Of a stretch of DNA of 64,000 nt, positions 17,097 through 25,820 are shown piece after piece (the stretch's first letter is position 1; every line of letters starts with the position of its first letter). Under the pieces are notes generated by a model. The model was not told the DNA's origin and did not search any database. It saw nothing but the letters and a program-made list of their open reading frames with translations. Source of the stretch: an uncultured Anaerolineae bacterium (lineage in GTDB: Bacteria > Chloroflexota > Anaerolineae > Aggregatilineales > Phototrophicaceae); assembly GCA_934216615.1 (NCBI GenBank), contig CAKQCB010000004.1:186001-250000 (forward strand), written 5' to 3'. Position numbers and translations under genes: made by a program.

Positions 17097-17453
17097 ATGA
17101 CTAATCGACCCGACCCAGAAACAGATATATACCCGAAAAAAGACGGGGATTTTATTTACCAAGAAGTAACTGAAGGTACCAAACCGGATACAATCAAAGT
17201 GTCGGCGAAATCACGCTCAACCGCTGTTGCAGGTGCTATCGCAGCTGTGATTCGTGAACACCACCATGCAGAAGTACAGGCAATTGGAGCCGGCGCTGTC
17301 AACCAAGCGGTCAAAGCGTTAGCGATTGCACGCGGTTATCTCAACAGTGACCAAATAGAAATTGTCTGTATTCCTTATTTTACTGAAGTTCTGATTGAAG
17401 ATCAGGAAAGAACTGCAGTACGTTTTATTGTTGAACCCCGCCCTCCTCGCTAG
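17097..17453 (+). CDS. SpoVS-like protein
   Basis: 118 residues. Residues about 27-113 match the compact stage V sporulation protein S fold: IKVSAKSRSTAVAGAIAAV, then VQAIGAGAVNQAVKALAIARGYL, then a final strand AVRFIVEP. In Bacillus it affects septation and spore-coat assembly, and Alba-like nucleic-acid binding has been proposed for the family; homologues occur in many non-sporulating bacteria including Chloroflexota and Deinococcus-Thermus. A charged 25-residue N-terminal extension precedes the domain. It is divergent from dnaA and could couple nucleoid or division state to replication, which is only inferred from position. Confidence 0.85.
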   Translation: MTNRPDPETDIYPKKDGDFIYQEVTEGTKPDTIKVSAKSRSTAVAGAIAAVIREHHHAEVQAIGAGAVNQAVKALAIARGYLNSDQIEIVCIPYFTEVLIEDQERTAVRFIVEPRPPR

Positions 17454-17484
17454 AAAATTATCACTCAAAGTTATTATTCATTGG

Positions 17485-17507
17485 GGCGTGTGCATAAGAT
17501 ACACGCC
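17485..17507 (+). terminator. terminator after the SpoVS-like gene
   Basis: GGCGTGT and ACACGCC form a 7-bp stem with a 9-nt loop, followed by a T-rich but interrupted stretch, 32 bp after the stop. Confidence 0.5.
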
Positions 17508-17590
17508 TCATTTGTATTGTATATTCCCCACCAAACAGGTTAAATAAACCCTCTTATGATCTATGTTCATTTTGAGGGGTAACCTCCATC

Positions 17591-18439
17591 ATGCGTTTAG
17601 ACCTGCATCTCCATACCCATGCCTCTGACGGTCAATTCTCAGCGGAAGAAGTTGTTGCCCAAGCGCTTGCGCTCGGCTTGAATGTGATCGCGATCACCGA
17701 CCATGACACCACTGAAGGCGTCTTGCCCGCCCAGACCGCCGCTGCGTCTACCTCATTACAGGTGTTGGCAGGCATCGAGCTGAGCGCTGAAGATGATGCG
17801 GGCGACGTTCACATGTTGGGCTACTGTCTGAATATCGCCAACCCCATCCTCCAAGAACGCTTACAAGATTTTCGAGAAAATCGTTATTTTCGGGGCAACC
17901 AAATCCTCAAGAAGCTGGCGACACTGGGCGTCAATGTGTCATGGGAACGGGTTTTAGAAATGGCGGGGGTTGAAAATGATGACCCGACGCAAGCCAGTTC
18001 CATCGGCAGACCGCACATCGCACGGGCGATGGTCGAAGCGGGATATGTAGACACGGTGAAAGAGGCGTTCAATCGCTATATTGCCAATGATGGGCCTGCA
18101 TACGTCGCGCGGACGCGCCTCACACCAGAAGAAGCTATTGAGCTGATCCATACCGCGCAAGGGGTGGCGGTGTTAGCCCACCCGGGGTTACTGCCCCAGC
18201 ATGTGGCGATGGTGGAGCGTCTCGTCCCCGCAGGGTTGGATGGCGTCGAAGTGGTGCATCCCCAAAACACGGAAAACGTGCGCCTTGACCTGCGCGGACT
18301 GGCAAAAATTCACGGCTTGGTCATGACGGGAGGAAGTGACTTTCACGGCCCGAACATCAAAGAGGTGAAGATGGGCAGTGTCAACCCACCGCCCGACGCG
18401 GTGACGCAGTTGTTAGAACGCGCCGAACGGTATCAATAA
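17591..18439 (+). CDS. PHP-domain phosphoesterase (RNase AM / nucleoside bisphosphate phosphatase-like)
   Basis: 282 residues. The PHP metal ligands are clear: HLHTHASDG at residues 5-13, TDHDT at 37-41, IELSAEDD near 64-71, a GRPHIARAM segment near 140-148 and the C-terminal GSDFHG. The length and the inserted helical domain match the YciV/TrpH group, which removes 3'-phosphates from 3',5'-bisphosphorylated nucleotides or short RNA 5' ends. It stands alone, and a start with a weak GAGGGG upstream is acceptable. Confidence 0.88.
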   Translation: MRLDLHLHTHASDGQFSAEEVVAQALALGLNVIAITDHDTTEGVLPAQTAAASTSLQVLAGIELSAEDDAGDVHMLGYCLNIANPILQERLQDFRENRYFRGNQILKKLATLGVNVSWERVLEMAGVENDDPTQASSIGRPHIARAMVEAGYVDTVKEAFNRYIANDGPAYVARTRLTPEEAIELIHTAQGVAVLAHPGLLPQHVAMVERLVPAGLDGVEVVHPQNTENVRLDLRGLAKIHGLVMTGGSDFHGPNIKEVKMGSVNPPPDAVTQLLERAERYQ

Positions 18440-18526
18440 ACTGCCTCAACATTGATCTCTGAAATCGGATAGTCCCGTTTTTGAAGCGCGTTTATGATTG
18501 AACTATCATCAGAGATTGAGAAAGCA

Positions 18527-19588
18527 ATGGACATGACGGACACCCTTTTTGCAGAACGTTGGCAGGCATTCATCAACCGCGACGCCCAAGCGGACGGTCA
18601 ATTTGTCGGCGCGGTCAAGACGACAGGGATTTACTGTCGGCCTTCTTGCCCTGCACGCAAGCCCAAGCCCGAGAATGTCGAATTTTTTTACCTTCCGGCA
18701 GAAGCTGAAAAAGCGGGATACCGCCCCTGCAAACGATGTCAACCGCGCACTATCACGATACTTGACCCGCGCTTGGCGTTGGTACAGGCGATCTGTGATC
18801 ACATTTGTGACCATATCCAAACCCCAGACCAGTTGACCAACACGGCGCTGGCGTCGTATTTTAACTTCTCGGCAGATTATCTTCAGTCGCTGTTTAAATC
18901 GGTCTTGCACATCACCCCACATCAATATATGGAGGTGTTGCGGGTACAGCATTTAAAACAAACCTTGCGCCAATCCAGTTCAGTGACACATGCCATTTAT
19001 GAAGCGGGCTTCAGCGCGCCAAGCCGTGTATACGAACGGTCTGCCAAACACATCGGCATGACACCCGTTCAATACCGCGAAGGCGGTCAAGGCATTGAGA
19101 TTCGTTACGGCACGTTCGCCTGTCATTTGGGCGTCCTGCTGATCGCCACCACTGAAAACGGCATTTGCAGTGTGTGCATCTACGATGATGAACCGCAAGC
19201 GCATCAGGGGATGCGGGATGAATTCCCCGAAGCGCAGATCACCCATCAACCCGAAGCGTTACAATCCAGCTTTGATCAAATTATGGCGATGCTGGCGGGC
19301 AGTTTGATCACGTTGGATTTGCCGTTGGATATTCAAGCGACGGCGTTTCAATGGCGGGTGTGGAATGAACTGCGACGGATTCCGCGTGGCGAAACACGCA
19401 CCTATACCCAAGTTGCTGAAGCGCTCGGCAATCCCAAAGCGGTGCGGGCGGTAGCGAGTGCCTGCGCCGATAACCGCGTCGCGTTAGTGATTCCGTGTCA
19501 TCGTGTGGTCGGTACGGACGGAGCAATGCGCGGGTATAAGTGGGGCATTGACCGCAAACGCGCCATTTTGGAACAAGAAGCGACGTAG
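18527..19588 (+). CDS. ada: bifunctional DNA methylation-repair protein and regulator Ada
   Basis: About 353 residues, the length of E. coli Ada (354). The N-terminal zinc/methyl-acceptor site shows IYCRPSCPARKP and CKRCQP (counted from the 18494 ATG: Cys48, 52, 79, 82). An AraC-type helix-turn-helix follows (HITPHQYMEVLRVQHLKQ), and the C-terminal O6-methylguanine transferase has the acceptor Cys335 in VIPCHRVVG. The 18494 ATG is open, but a TATGAT at 18493-18498 could be the -10 element and AGAAAGC precedes the 18527 ATG, where E. coli-like spacing also begins. It repairs phosphotriesters and O6-alkylguanine and activates its own regulon. Confidence 0.92.
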   Translation: MDMTDTLFAERWQAFINRDAQADGQFVGAVKTTGIYCRPSCPARKPKPENVEFFYLPAEAEKAGYRPCKRCQPRTITILDPRLALVQAICDHICDHIQTPDQLTNTALASYFNFSADYLQSLFKSVLHITPHQYMEVLRVQHLKQTLRQSSSVTHAIYEAGFSAPSRVYERSAKHIGMTPVQYREGGQGIEIRYGTFACHLGVLLIATTENGICSVCIYDDEPQAHQGMRDEFPEAQITHQPEALQSSFDQIMAMLAGSLITLDLPLDIQATAFQWRVWNELRRIPRGETRTYTQVAEALGNPKAVRAVASACADNRVALVIPCHRVVGTDGAMRGYKWGIDRKRAILEQEAT

Positions 19589-19609
19589 ATCACGTTGTTA
19601 TGATGTTGC

Positions 19610-19650
19610 AGAGCCGTCTTCTCATATCAGAGAAGACGGCTCTTTGCTTT
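19610..19650 (+). terminator. ada terminator
   Basis: A perfect 14-bp stem, AGAGCCGTCTTCTC/GAGAAGACGGCTCT, with a 6-nt loop, followed by TTGCTTTT, 21 bp after the ada stop. Confidence 0.85.
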
Positions 19651-19728
19651 TACAGACACACCCGCAGGAAGCCTTCAGAAAAAAATCAAAACTTCATCGG
19701 TAAGAATTTTTGCGAATAAATCTTCTTA

Positions 19729-19745
19729 ATGATACTAAGTATCAT
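19729..19745. promoter_or_regulatory. 17-nt palindromic operator before the flavoprotein gene
   Basis: ATGATACTAAGTATCAT is a perfect palindrome around one central base, 31 bp before the ATG at 19777, in promoter position. The binding regulator is not identified; no regulator gene is adjacent. Confidence 0.5.
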
Positions 19746-19776
19746 TTGATATTTTTAATAATGAGAAGGACTCATC

Positions 19777-20679
19777 ATGTTCGATGTCGTGATTATTGGG
19801 GGTGGGCCTGCGGGGTTAAGCGCAGGGCTGGTTTTAGGGCGGTTTGGTCATCAAGTGTTGATTTGTGATAGTCAGCGACCCCGTAACGCAAAATCACCCG
19901 CTGTACATGCGTTTCTTTCGCGAGATGGTGTTCAGCCACAAGAACTGCTGTTGGTTTCACGCGCACAGCTCAACGCCTATCCATCCGTCGAAATACGCAA
20001 TCAAGAAGTGATGGACGTAGCGCGTGAGGGGAAAAATTTCATCGTCACTTTACAAGAAGGCGCCCCTGTGACAGCGCGCAAAATCTTATTTGCGACGGGG
20101 GTGAAAGATGTTTTACCCTCCATTGCAGGCGTGGACGCATTATTTGGGAAAAGTGTTTTTCACTGTCCGTACTGTCATGGATGGGAAGCGCGCGGGAAAA
20201 CCTTAGCAATTCTTGCCAACGGTGCGAGCGCCCTTCATTTGACTACGTTAGTGCATCGGCTCAATTCCGATATTGTGATTTGTACCAACGGCCCATCAGA
20301 AATTTCAGCAGAAGATCAACGTTCATTGGATCGTCACGGGATTCAAGTCATTGAAACACCGATTGAGCGTTTGCAATGGCATGAGGATGTCTTAGAAGCC
20401 ATCGTCTTTAAGGATGGGGTACAACTTCCACGCGAAGCGCTGATGGTGCGCACCACCTTAGAACAGCACTCATCCCTGCCTGTGCGTCTCGGCTGTGCCT
20501 TGAATGAAATGGGCTTTTTAGCTGTCGATGATAAAGGACATACAAGCGTTGAAGGGGTTTTTGCCGCGGGCGATATCACCTCGATGGCGCACCAAGTCAT
20601 CTTCGCGGCTTCGCGTGGGGCTTTCGCGGCAACATGGATCAATACCGAGCTTTTGCATGAGGCGTTTCTCAGCGAATAA
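19777..20679 (+). CDS. thioredoxin reductase-like FAD/NAD(P) oxidoreductase
   Basis: 300 residues. An FAD-binding GGGPAG (8-13) opens the chain, ATGVKD near 106-111 closes the first FAD segment, and FHCPYCHGWE places the redox pair at Cys130 and Cys133. The C-terminal GVFAAGDI is the second FAD motif. The CPYC sequence rather than CATC and the absence of a thioredoxin gene point to the TrxR-like group related to GliT-type dithiol oxidases rather than canonical TrxB. AGAAGG sits about seven bases before the ATG. The 17-nt palindrome upstream suggests redox- or ligand-controlled expression. Confidence 0.85.
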   Translation: MFDVVIIGGGPAGLSAGLVLGRFGHQVLICDSQRPRNAKSPAVHAFLSRDGVQPQELLLVSRAQLNAYPSVEIRNQEVMDVAREGKNFIVTLQEGAPVTARKILFATGVKDVLPSIAGVDALFGKSVFHCPYCHGWEARGKTLAILANGASALHLTTLVHRLNSDIVICTNGPSEISAEDQRSLDRHGIQVIETPIERLQWHEDVLEAIVFKDGVQLPREALMVRTTLEQHSSLPVRLGCALNEMGFLAVDDKGHTSVEGVFAAGDITSMAHQVIFAASRGAFAATWINTELLHEAFLSE

Positions 20680-20701
20680 AGTCATGGGGCGCTCTCATGA
20701 G

Positions 20702-20731
20702 AAAACAGGTGTTGCTAAAACAGCACCTGTT
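20702..20731. terminator. bidirectional terminator
   Basis: AACAGGTGTTG and CAGCACCTGTT form an 11-bp stem with one G-U pair. It lies between the convergent flavoprotein and MDR genes; the minus-strand exit is TTTTCTC. Confidence 0.6.
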
Positions 20732-20783
20732 CAGGGAAATCTATGCGTTTAAAACGGGGGAATCGCCGTTCGGGTTGCGGTCT

Positions 20784-21785
20784 TTAGGAATGGGCCACAC
20801 GGATGATGACATCGCCTTTTTTATGCCCGTTCTCTAAATAACGATGCGCGTCTGCCGTTTGCTCGAACGGATACACACGGTCGATGATGGCTTTGATCTT
20901 GCCATTTTCCATCAACTGTTTGATGTGCGAGAGGTCATCAGCATTTTCAGACGACAGCGCGCAGATCAGTTTTTTCCCGCCAACGAGCGATGTCCACATC
21001 ATTTGGAAGACCTTCTTCATCTTGAAGCTGGCGCAGATATAACGCCCGTTGGGGTTGAGCGACTTTTTACTGCGCGTGAAAGACCCTTTGCCCAAGACAT
21101 CAAAGATCAGGTCATAGGTTTGGCCGTTTTGGGTGAAGTCTTGGCGGGTGTAATCAATGACATGATCCGCCCCCAACGCCTTGACATACTCATGCCCCGC
21201 GCTACTGCACACTGCTGTGACTTCCGCGCCGAAGTGTTTGGCTAACTGCACCGCTGCCGAACCAATCGCGCCGGACGCGCCCACGATCAAGATTTTTTGC
21301 CCCGCTTGGATATTTCGATTTTTAAGCAGGCTGTAAGCGGTCAATGCGCCGTAAGGAATTGTAGACGCTTCATCATAGGTGACGTTGGTCGGCATGGTGA
21401 TGAGCAGGGCATCTTCGGACATTGTGAGATATTCCGCATACGTGCCCATGCTTTGCCCGCGATATCCAAACACCGCCTCACCTTTTTTGAAACGGGTGAC
21501 GTTGCTTCCCACCGCTTCGATTGTTCCGGAAAACTCTGCGCCTAAAACCTGCACTTTGGGCGACTTCAACCCAAATGCCAGACGTGCTAACAGCCAAAAG
21601 AGAAACGGCATATTAAATTCTCGTGCGGATAATGTATTGAACCGCCGTGCGATCAAGTCGCCATATTTCACTGAACTGGCGTGAACTTTGATCAGCACTT
21701 CATTTTCTTTAGGCGTCGGCTTTTGTCGTGTCTCCAACTTCAACACGTCGGGCGAACCATATTCATTCATGACAACGGCTTTCAT
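20784..21785 (-). CDS. NAD(P)-dependent MDR-family oxidoreductase (quinone oxidoreductase-like)
   Basis: 333 residues. The N-terminal GroES-like part has MNEYGSPDVLKLE and AEFSGTIEAVG; the Rossmann part has ILIVGASGAIGSAAVQLAKHFGAEV near residues 150-175 and an ADHVIDY motif. No catalytic zinc ligands (GHE/CxxC) are visible, so it belongs to the zinc-free quinone/enone reductase group. The frame begins at 21833, but the true family start MKAVVMNEYG at 21785 avoids overlap with the XRE gene. It is the last gene of a three-gene minus-strand set with the XRE regulator and a membrane protein. Confidence 0.87.
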   Translation of the reverse strand: MKAVVMNEYGSPDVLKLETRQKPTPKENEVLIKVHASSVKYGDLIARRFNTLSAREFNMPFLFWLLARLAFGLKSPKVQVLGAEFSGTIEAVGSNVTRFKKGEAVFGYRGQSMGTYAEYLTMSEDALLITMPTNVTYDEASTIPYGALTAYSLLKNRNIQAGQKILIVGASGAIGSAAVQLAKHFGAEVTAVCSSAGHEYVKALGADHVIDYTRQDFTQNGQTYDLIFDVLGKGSFTRSKKSLNPNGRYICASFKMKKVFQMMWTSLVGGKKLICALSSENADDLSHIKQLMENGKIKAIIDRVYPFEQTADAHRYLENGHKKGDVIIRVAHS

Positions 21786-21804
21786 CGTTTTACTGCGCTC
21801 CTGT

Positions 21805-22023
21805 TTATTGGTCTTCTTCATAGCTAAATACATCTTCTAAACGCACGTGAAACACCTGTGCGATGCGAAAGGCTAAATCCAGCGTGGGGGAATATTTTGC
21901 ATTCTCAATCGCGACGATGGTTTGACGGGTGACATCTACTTTTTCGGCCAGTTCCTTTTGGGTCATTTCATGATGTTCAAAGCGTAATTTGCGAATGTTG
22001 TTGTGGATACGAAATTGACCCAT
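21805..22023 (-). CDS. XRE-family transcriptional regulator, YozG-like
   Basis: 72 residues, nearly all helix-turn-helix: FEHHEMTQKELAEKVDVTRQTIVAIENAKYSPTLDLAFRIAQVF is the classic five-helix XRE domain. It begins 2 bp after the membrane-protein gene ends. Small regulators of this type often sit next to a two-to-four-helix membrane protein as an autoregulated pair, and the MDR gene may be co-regulated. Confidence 0.9.
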   Translation of the reverse strand: MGQFRIHNNIRKLRFEHHEMTQKELAEKVDVTRQTIVAIENAKYSPTLDLAFRIAQVFHVRLEDVFSYEEDQ

Positions 22024-22025
22024 GA

Positions 22026-22472
22026 TTAGTACCCTCTGCGGTAGAAGTAGAACTGGGATAATTCAGAAACGACTTCAGCGGTCACACCGGCGATGATCAA
22101 AAGGATGAACATGACGTTGGGCGGTTGGTTGAGGGCGAGCGCACCCATCGCCAAAATCACACCGATGGCGAAGCTATACAGGGAATTGCGCGTCGCTTTG
22201 AGTTCGATCAAATTGTCGCGCTCATCGCGTTTTTCCGTTTCTGTTTCACGGGTCACAATCGTATTCATGATCATAAATACGATGTTGATGACGATGCGGG
22301 ACGCAATGCTGACAGGGATCAACAGTACAAAGAAAGTGCCCCAAAATTGGAATGTTTCGGGGGCATACGGATCAGCAGACGGCTGGCGTTGAAGCATGTA
22401 CGCGCTATAAAGCCCCGCAATCAGCAACGTGCTGATGAGAGAAATTAAGGCGCGTCTTTCTTGAAAGGACAT
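22026..22472 (-). CDS. four-helix integral membrane protein
   Basis: 148 residues with four hydrophobic helices (about 6-28, 44-66, 94-112 and 117-136) and a charged central loop, TETEKRDERDNLIELKATR. This is the arrangement of membrane proteins paired with YozG-type XRE regulators. The ATG at 22472 has GGAGTGA at good distance; an in-frame start at 22490 lacks one. It is first in the operon with the regulator and the MDR oxidoreductase. A minus-strand TTGACA at 22553-22548 could serve its promoter. Confidence 0.75.
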   Translation of the reverse strand: MSFQERRALISLISTLLIAGLYSAYMLQRQPSADPYAPETFQFWGTFFVLLIPVSIASRIVINIVFMIMNTIVTRETETEKRDERDNLIELKATRNSLYSFAIGVILAMGALALNQPPNVMFILLIIAGVTAEVVSELSQFYFYRRGY

Positions 22473-22490
22473 TCGTTCACTCCTATACAA

Positions 22491-22802
22491 TCACAACTTG
22501 ATTAGTGTCAAAAATACTTTACATAGAGTATCATGAATTTTTCACAATGTCAAATATATTTTACTTTGTATCAAAAATTGTTGACACATCCACACTTATA
22601 TCTCAGAGGTTCAGCGTTTGCGTGGATGAGGGGATATCGTGTGAAGTGACTCAAAATCATCGACTTAGACGCATAGTTCGAGTAGACTCATAGACATAGG
22701 ACACGCCCATGCGTGGGCATCCACTTTCTTTAACGAAACTGCGGATTTTTTTCCGAATTTACCGCACCGTCAACGACTATTTTGAAAAAGGTTTTCTCAA
22801 TC
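22491..22802. other. 312-bp divergent intergenic region
   Basis: It separates the XRE operon from the ALDH gene. It is AT-rich on the left, with a minus-strand -35-like TTGACA and GAGTATCATG/TTGTATCAAA half-similar elements that could be XRE sites. Nothing else is recognised. Confidence 0.4.
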
Positions 22803-25229
22803 ATGAGTGTGAAAGAGATTTTTAAAACCATGAGTTACGGCCCCGCTCCAGAAGCCGCCAACGCCGCCCAACAATGGCTGGAAACGCATCAGCGTAAGCT
22901 AGGGTTGTTCGTGAATAACCATTGGGTGACGCCCAAATCTGACCGTTATATGACGTCGCGCAACCCGGCAACGGGGGATGTATTGGCTGAATTTGCCGAC
23001 GCGAATACAGAGGATGTCAACGCGGCGGCGGAAGTCGCTCGCAAAGCGTTCACGTCTTGGAGCCAATTGAGCGGTCATGCGCGCGCGCGTCACCTGTACG
23101 CGGTCGCCCGCACGATTCAAAAACATTCGCGTTTGCTGGCGGTGATGGAATCGCTCGACAACGGCAAACCGATCCGCGAATCCCGCGATATTGATGTGCC
23201 ATTGGTGGCACGTCATTTCTACTATCATGCAGGCTGGGCGCAAGTGATGTCTACAGAACTTCGCGACTCTCAACCCGTCGGTGTGGTCGGTCAAGTGATC
23301 CCGTGGAATTTCCCCTTATTGATGTTGGCGTGGAAAGTTGCCCCTGCGATAGCGATGGGCAACACCGTCGTACTTAAACCCGCGCCGTACACCAGCTTGA
23401 CGGCGCTCATGTTTGGCGAAATTTTGGCCGAAGCAGGCTTACCGCCGGGCGTGGTGAACATCGTCACTGGCGGGGATGAAACTGGCGAGGCGATCACGTC
23501 TAGCGCGCAGTTTGACAAAATCGCGTTCACAGGCTCTACCCCGGTAGGCAAGATCATCCGTCGTGTGACGGCGGGTTCGGGTAAAAAAATCTCGCTTGAA
23601 CTAGGCGGGAAATCTCCCTTCATCGTCTTTGATGATGCTGACCAAGACGCGGCGGTAGAAGGGCTGGTCGATGCGATCTGGTTTAATCAGGGTCAAGTCT
23701 GCTGTGCGGGGTCGCGTCTGCTGGTACAAGAATCAATTGCGGACAGCTTCTTTGAAAAAGTGAAACGGCGCATGTCTGAACTGCGCATTGGCGACCCGCT
23801 GGATAAAGGCATCGACATCGGCGCGATTGTCGATCCCGTCCAGCAAGAGACGATTGATCGTTGGGTCAAAATCGGCTTGGCGGAAGGGGCGGAAATTTTC
23901 CAACCTGAATGTGAACTCCCTCAAAAAGGATCATGGTATCTGCCCACGCTCTTAACCCGCGTGAACCCTGCATCGACGGTGGTACAAGAAGAAATCTTCG
24001 GCCCTGTGGTGGTCGGGATGACCTTCCGCACGCCTAAAGAAGCAGTCGCGTTGGCGAACAATACCCGTTATGGATTGGCCGCCAGCTTATGGACAGAAAA
24101 CATCAACTTGGCGTTAGATATTGCACGACGTGTCAAAGCGGGGACGGTGTGGGTCAACTGCACGAATCAATTTGATGCTGCGTCCGGCTTTGGCGGTTAC
24201 CGCGAAAGTGGTTATGGGCGTGAAGGCGGGCGCGAAGGCTTGTTTGAATATCTGCGTCCCAAATGGCAGGCGCGTCCTACCCCGTTCACGGAAAAACTGG
24301 AATTGAAAAAATGGGGCGATGTCATCCCTGCATTACCGCAGGCGTTGAATGGCAAAGCGCCTAAAAAGAGCGAGGGATTGCCCCCGCTCGACCGCACCGC
24401 GAAGATGTTCATCGGCGGGAAACAGAAACGCCCCGACGGCAATTATACGCGGGTCATCGTTGGGAAAGATGGGCAGGTCGTCGGGCAGGTGGGCGACGGC
24501 AACCGTAAAGATATCCGCGATGCGGTGGAAGCGGCGCGCAGTGCGTCCGGTTGGGAATATCGTAACGCCTTCAACCGCGCCCAAATCCTCTATTATTTAG
24601 CGGAAAACTTGAGCAGTCGTGCGGATGAATTTGCGCGACGCATCCACGAGATGACTGGGCGCACGCTCAAAGATGCGGCTGCTGAAGTCGAAAAAGCGCT
24701 TGAGCGCTTGTTCACCTACGGCGCCTATTGCGATAAATATGGCGGGGTATTACAAGAAACACCCTTGCGCGGGGTGACGGTAGGCTTAAATGAACCCATC
24801 GGCGTGATGGGGATCGCCTGCCCTGACGAATATCCGTTATTGGCGTTCATCTCATTAGTGGCCCCTGCGATTGCGCGTGGAAACACCGTCGTGGCCATTC
24901 CGTCACAAGCCTATCCGCTCGTCGCTACCGATTTTTATCAGATTTTGGAAACGTCAGATATGCCTGCGGGCGTGGTCAACATTGTGACAGGCGACCGCGA
25001 TCATTTGACCAAGACGCTCGTCGAACATGATGATGTGGATGCCTTCTGGTATTTCGCAGGTGAGATAGGCAGTGCGCAAGTGGAATATCGTTCGGCCGAC
25101 AACATGAAACGCACATGGGTCAGCTATGGCGAAAGCATCGACTGGATGGACGATACCCAAGCACAAGGCGAAGAATTTTTGATCGAAGCAACACAGGTCA
25201 AGAATATCTGGATTCCTAGCGGGGAATAA
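22803..25229 (+). CDS. ALDH16-type double-domain aldehyde dehydrogenase
   Basis: 808 residues carrying two aldehyde dehydrogenase units. The first (about 30-500) is complete: NAD-site VIPWNFPLLM, FTGSTPVGK, catalytic Glu in LELGGKSP and nucleophile Cys in FNQGQVCCAGSR. The second (about 545-800) begins again with MFIGGKQKRPDG and has PIGVMGIACPDEYPLLA and PAGVVNIVTGD, but lacks the catalytic Glu-Gly-Gly and Cys segments. This is the ALDH16 architecture known from some bacteria and animals, where the second unit is a non-catalytic pseudo-domain. It oxidises an aldehyde with NAD(P); the substrate is unknown. The ATG at 22803 is chosen over a TTG at 22782. Confidence 0.88.
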   Translation: MSVKEIFKTMSYGPAPEAANAAQQWLETHQRKLGLFVNNHWVTPKSDRYMTSRNPATGDVLAEFADANTEDVNAAAEVARKAFTSWSQLSGHARARHLYAVARTIQKHSRLLAVMESLDNGKPIRESRDIDVPLVARHFYYHAGWAQVMSTELRDSQPVGVVGQVIPWNFPLLMLAWKVAPAIAMGNTVVLKPAPYTSLTALMFGEILAEAGLPPGVVNIVTGGDETGEAITSSAQFDKIAFTGSTPVGKIIRRVTAGSGKKISLELGGKSPFIVFDDADQDAAVEGLVDAIWFNQGQVCCAGSRLLVQESIADSFFEKVKRRMSELRIGDPLDKGIDIGAIVDPVQQETIDRWVKIGLAEGAEIFQPECELPQKGSWYLPTLLTRVNPASTVVQEEIFGPVVVGMTFRTPKEAVALANNTRYGLAASLWTENINLALDIARRVKAGTVWVNCTNQFDAASGFGGYRESGYGREGGREGLFEYLRPKWQARPTPFTEKLELKKWGDVIPALPQALNGKAPKKSEGLPPLDRTAKMFIGGKQKRPDGNYTRVIVGKDGQVVGQVGDGNRKDIRDAVEAARSASGWEYRNAFNRAQILYYLAENLSSRADEFARRIHEMTGRTLKDAAAEVEKALERLFTYGAYCDKYGGVLQETPLRGVTVGLNEPIGVMGIACPDEYPLLAFISLVAPAIARGNTVVAIPSQAYPLVATDFYQILETSDMPAGVVNIVTGDRDHLTKTLVEHDDVDAFWYFAGEIGSAQVEYRSADNMKRTWVSYGESIDWMDDTQAQGEEFLIEATQVKNIWIPSGE

Positions 25230-25244
25230 AATCAGTTTTTTGCC

Positions 25245-25700
25245 GTGTTTACAGGCGATATAAAGGCGATGCGTTTTGGTACAGCGCGCCAAGAAATGAT
25301 TATCTATAATCTACTGGATGCGAAGAAGCACACCACGATGAAGCCTTTAGTCTCGTTTGGCACCGTGAAAGGGCGCGTACAGTCGATCAGCAACCGCGGT
25401 CGGTTACGCTTCACCTTATACGATTCGATATTTGATAAGCCCCTCAATTGTTATGTAGATGAGGAACGGCAAGATATTCTCACGGATATTTGGGATAAAG
25501 TGGTCTTAGTGAGTGGGCGCGTGACACGTCAGCCGGATACAGGGCAACCCGTGAGTGTGCGCGACATTACTTCTATCGAATCGGTCATGGTGAATGAGCC
25601 GGGAAGTTATCGAAAAGCGCGTGGTATTCTCGCTACGTTAGGCGAAAAACCAGAACCTGCGGAAGTCAGCATAAGGCGGTTGCGGGATGCCGAAAATTAA
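25245..25700 (+). CDS. conserved protein of unknown function, possibly the antitoxin-side partner of a lost PIN toxin
   Basis: 151 residues as read; the start is uncertain (ATG at 25296 or 25338 also possible). Residues about 33-115 form a beta-rich module: LVSFGTVKGRVQSISNRGRLRFTLYD, then CYVDEERQDILTDIW, then VVLVSGRVTRQPDTGQPVSVRDI, ending with a conserved tail in RGILA. I recall similar proteins encoded directly before PIN-domain nucleases, but could not check. Here an overlapping ATG at 25687 opens only a 31-codon frame. The gene follows ALDH16 by 15 bp at its longest start. Confidence 0.55.
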   Translation: MFTGDIKAMRFGTARQEMIIYNLLDAKKHTTMKPLVSFGTVKGRVQSISNRGRLRFTLYDSIFDKPLNCYVDEERQDILTDIWDKVVLVSGRVTRQPDTGQPVSVRDITSIESVMVNEPGSYRKARGILATLGEKPEPAEVSIRRLRDAEN

Positions 25701-25782
25701 CTCTATCTATTGTGATCTATGTGGATTCACCAAGATTGCCGTTAGAATTCCCAGAAGATACCCTAGACTAGAAGTAGGGTAA
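25687..25782 (+). pseudogene. possible remnant start of a PIN-domain toxin gene
   Basis: A 31-codon frame overlaps the end of the previous gene, as translationally coupled toxin genes do. It begins MPKINSIYCDLCGF, reminiscent of the first PIN strand (IYWD..F), then changes to a basic stretch and stops. The match is short, so this is a suggestion only. Confidence 0.25.
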
Positions 25783-25820
25783 AAAACTGAATTTACTATA
25801 TACAAGTGGACTAAAACGCG

